A stretch of DNA of 64,000 nucleotides from Symbiodinium natans (lineage: Eukaryota; Sar; Dinophyceae; Suessiales; Symbiodiniaceae), in NCBI GenBank assembly GCA_905221605.1, contig CAJNDS010002565.1, positions 295,194-359,193 of the forward strand. The letters run 5' to 3'. How positions within the stretch are numbered: the first letter of the stretch is position 1; every line of letters begins with the position of its first letter. The translations under genes were made by a program, and so were the position numbers. The notes beneath the pieces were generated by a model. It made no database searches, was not told the DNA's origin, and saw nothing but the letters and a program-made list of their open reading frames with translations. Below, in pieces: positions 60,845 through 64,000 of this stretch.

Positions 60845-62040
60845 GGAGCCAGCCGAAGAATACCGGACATAGTGTAGACTGAATGCATGGGGTCATTCAG
60901 TGTCGTCGGGCCATTAGTCAGGCTCTTGCAGGTTCTTGCGGATTTCCAAGAGCTTCCGCGGTCCAGGGTGCAATGTAGTCAGGTGTGCTGCAGAGTGTAG
61001 AGATGTGTGAGGATACTGTGTGCTGTGTGCACCACCTTGGGCCAGGGAGACATTTTGTCGGACACTGCATGTCCATGGTCAAGTTACTAGACAACTCGAG
61101 ATGACACAAACTACCGCCACGTCGGTTGTGAGACCATGGCTCCGCACTGCCCGTCCGCAGACTGTTAGTGTGCCTGCTTCGAGTTGCTTATACGTGGTCC
61201 ACTTGCTGCACGAATATCGCGCGCAGAAGGAGCCATGCTTTCAGATCCCTACCCACTTGCGACAGTCGCAAAATCAAGCAATCACTGTATTGACGGGACT
61301 TGACATGTTGAGCCCTTTCCTGTACCCTACACGATACAAGGAACGGATACCTTTTGGGATGTTCGCCCTTGCATTAACAGTCCTTAGTAGGGCAATGCGC
61401 AGCCTTCTACGTAGGGTGAGGACGGACCAAAGCCCTTCGAGCCGAAACCCAAGATCAACAACCCCTTACTCCTAAACCCTCAACCCTAAACCCTAAACCC
61501 GAAACGCTAAACCCTAAACCCAAGAAGTCCCTAATTGATTTCTGACGAGTGCTCCGCCCTGTGCCAGGCCAAGCCCAGTCTCAGGACCTGCGCGTGGTTT
61601 AGGGCTCCTGGGGTTTGAGGACGTCTGTGCTGTGGGGCCATAAACTTTGGGTGTAGGGTTTAGGGGCCTTTTAGGGTTCAGGGTTTAGGGTTCAGGGTTT
61701 AGGGTTTAGGGTTTAGGGTTTAGGATAAAGCCTGTAAACCCTAGAACACCCTGTAAACCCTTTAAAAGCCTTATAGCACCCTATAAGCTCTATGAACCCT
61801 ACAATCCTAACCTGCAAGCCGAAGCCACCAGGACGCTGTGTTTTTGTTGAACTTATTTCGGGGGGGGTTTAGGTTTGGGGGCTTAGGGTTTAGGGTTATA
61901 GGATAAAATTCAGACCTCCTTAAAGAAGAAAGAAAGAAGGTGAGCGTGCTGACCAAGACTTTCTTGGGGGACAACGGGTGGCAGTTAGTTGGGCATACTT
62001 GGCAACCAAGGGACTAACAGGAGGAGCCCTTATAAGGTCG
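60845..62040. other. host spacer without supported gene
   Basis: A 151-codon frame at 61020-61475 has no ATG at its start and no recognised motif. TTTAGGG blocks lie at 61672-61725. Nothing else is seen. Confidence 0.4.
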
Positions 62041-62170
62041 TTAGGTTGTTTTTTTGGCGGGGGGGGGGGGGGGGGGGGGGGGACTAGGGGCTAATTAGGT
62101 ATATAGGGTCCATATATAAGGTATATGTATATATACATACATGTATGTATGTACATATATGTAGGTGTTA
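62041..62170. repeat. poly-G run and TA/TATG microsatellite
   Basis: About 25 G residues at 62058-62082, then TATATGTATA-type sequence at 62115-62165. This pairing of a G run with a TA microsatellite resembles the borders of the repeat island at 27.6 and 30.0 kb. Confidence 0.8.
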
Positions 62171-62729
62171 TATAGAGGGTCTCTTGTAGAGGTTCCTCCG
62201 TATACCCCTTAAGGCAAGGTTCCCAGCTTCTAGTTTCAGGGCCCTAGTCAATCCTAAACACTCAACCCTCTGGCCAGTGTTTGAGAGGGGTGTCCGTGTA
62301 AAAGCCTAGACAACCTATAGAGGATACCCTCTGAACCTATAAACGCCCTATAAAATCCTGTCCAAACTGTAAAGAATGTATAGACACCCTAACCCTTGAG
62401 GAGCTCTTCTCTTGGTGGTGCCTGGTTGGTGCAATGTGCGCCGTGCCTCGGGCTCAGCTGCGGGGGGCGCTGATCGGTCTGTGGCGGGTCGTGCGAGAAT
62501 CTGCGTCCCAGGATGAGTTCTTCTGTGTAAGGCTTGTATAGGGCGTTATCGGGTTTAGGGTTTAGGGTTTAGGGATGGGGTTTTAGAGAGTCTATAGTCT
62601 TGTAGAGTTGACAGGGTTTGTGGGGTTTATAAGGTTTACAGGTCATAGAACCCACCATTGTAGGACAGGGTATTATGGCCCATCCCGGTCAGGATGTACA
62701 GGTAGCTCAACCCTAACCTCTGCCAGAGG
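62171..62729. other. unassigned host spacer
   Basis: Unique sequence with one TTTAGGG patch near 62550. No supported gene. Confidence 0.4.
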
Positions 62730-62832
62730 GGGGTTTGGGGGAGGGGGGTGGAGGGGGGGGGGGAGGGGGGGGGGGAAGACGGGGGTGGGGGATGGGGGGG
62801 GGGGAGGGGGGGGGGGGGGAGGGGAGGTCGGG
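62730..62832. repeat. G-rich tract
   Basis: About 100 bp of G runs separated by single A, T or C bases; a strong candidate for G-quadruplex formation. The Gly-rich frame through it is an artefact. Confidence 0.85.
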
Positions 62833-64000
62833 ACGACGAGCCAAAGAACGGAGTTCCTTTCGACAGGTCGGCCTTGTTTTAAGCGGCACAGCTTGACATG
62901 GCTCTAAACCCTAAACCCTATTACTAAACCCTAAACCCGAAACCCTAAACCCTAAACCCTAAACCCCGAAAAGGCCCAAAACCCTAAACCTGCTTTGAGC
63001 TGACAGGCTGATACCCCTGGCGTTGCTCTTAGCTTGGCATCTGCTGCACCGAGGCACCGCAGATCCGCAGATGAAAGGTAGGGTTTAGGGTTTAGGGTTT
63101 AGGGTTTAAGCTGTAGGGTTTAGGGTTTAGGGTTTAAGGTTTAGGGTTTAGGGTTTAGGGGTTAGGGGTTCCTTTGTGATGGCCACCGCATCCGGACCCC
63201 TACAGCTGCAGTCAAGCACCAAGAATCACAACATGATCTTCACCTCCTTCAACGCTTCCCACCTTAGCGCCTCAGAATCCGGTCCCGAAGCCCTAAACCC
63301 TAAACCCTAAACCCTAAACCCTAAACCCTAAACCCTAAACCCTAAACCCTAAACCCTAAACCCTAAACCCTAAACCCTAACCCTAAACCCTAAACCCTAA
63401 ACCCCATGTCACAAGTGACCTGGGTGTCCGCAGATCTCGTCCGGTACGTAGTCATGGTAGTGGCTCTACAACCCGTAAACCCTAAACTGGCAAAACTGTA
63501 AGCCATGAAACCCTAAACCCTAAACCCTAAACCCTAAACCCTAAACCCTAAACCCTAAACCCTAAACCCTAAACCCTAAACCCTAAACCTTCTAAATCCA
63601 ACACAAGAAACGGGGGCTGGGGTCCTGCTTCTCCCGTTTTTACCCCCTGAATCTTCTAAAGCAATTTCCTGATGTTTAGCCTAGGGCTTCGTTGAGTTCA
63701 GGGCTTCTTTCTTGGCCGTGAGAGCCTAGCGACTTTAATCTTGAACCCCTGAACCCTTTAAACCCTGCCGAAGCTTGTTGAGGGATATAATCCCCTCCCC
63801 CTAATATTAACCCCCCCCTACCCCGTAATATCAAACACCCCCAATATACAAGAATATAACTATAATGGAGGGGTATTTAATATTCGGGGGTAGGGGGCTG
63901 GGGGGAGGGGATAATAAACAATAGCGACGGTTCCAGGGAAGGGGTTGAACTGATTCTTGGCCAGGCCGCCACGATCACCAGGCAGGGTTTAGGGCTTAGG
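62833..64000. repeat. right edge: CCCTAAA and TTTAGGG arrays with spacers
   Basis: CCCTAAA at 62903-62965, TTTAGGG at 63078-63165, CCCTAAA at 63293-63404 (16 units, one shortened) and 63509-63588 (11 units). 63800-63915 holds an inverted pair (CCCCCTAATATTAA... and ...AATATTCGGGGGTAGGGGG). No gene. Confidence 0.75.

Noticed and set aside
61020-61475. 151-codon frame
   Set aside because: Begins at GTG, contains no recognised motif and ends in CCCTAAA-derived sequence.

Overview
The window looks like nuclear DNA of a unicellular alga or alga-related alveolate carrying an integrated DNA virus. Runs of TTTAGGG/CCCTAAA (plant- and dinoflagellate-type telomere repeat) are scattered in both orientations over almost the whole host part, from about 2.9 to 31.7 kb and 52.8 to 64 kb, between short unique stretches, satellites and small mobile elements. 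The one convincing host gene (59763-60673) encodes a CCCH zinc-finger protein of a kind common in dinoflagellates. Its reading frame needs a non-canonical GA...AG intron, which also fits a dinoflagellate. I therefore favour a dinoflagellate host, with moderate confidence; no spliced leader, rRNA or tRNA was found to settle it.

Host left arm (1-31.9 kb): a two-copy 115-bp duplication, a ~185-bp satellite (1.0-2.1 kb), then a gene-poor interstitial-telomere landscape. It includes a 1.2-kb GT-rich tract running into a ~355-bp TTTAGGG array (17.7-19.2 kb), a 32-bp minisatellite (21.0-21.6 kb), and a repeat island with a foldback ~101-bp satellite (27.5-30.0 kb). Most long open frames here are artefacts of repeats without stops.

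Centre (31934-52053): a 20.1-kb polinton-like virus (PLV). It has ~290-bp terminal inverted repeats beginning AGTCAGGG and a 5-bp target duplication, GAAAC. The AT-rich core encodes a retroviral-type integrase (broken by two frameshifts), a large polymerase-helicase fusion, a double-jelly-roll major capsid protein, a penton/minor capsid protein, an A32/FtsK-type packaging ATPase, a class-3-lipase-like protein (frameshifted), a tail-spike-like protein with an S74 chaperone domain, and about a dozen small unknown proteins. Replication and integration genes lie on the left; virion genes lie in the centre and right. Candidate promoter motifs and palindromic 3' hairpins recur at gene boundaries. 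Between the left repeat and the core lies ~2.4 kb of GC-rich, host-like DNA encoding a coiled-coil protein: cargo or a later insertion.

Host right arm (52.1-64 kb): more interstitial telomere DNA with locally homogenised variants (CCCCAAA, CCCTAAG, CCCTATA), a TA-flanked MITE family with one copy interrupted by telomere repeats, a foldback repeat shared with 26.3 kb, the CCCH gene, and G-rich tracts. Telomere repeats inside or abutting mobile elements suggest that TTTAGGG is added at breaks in this genome.
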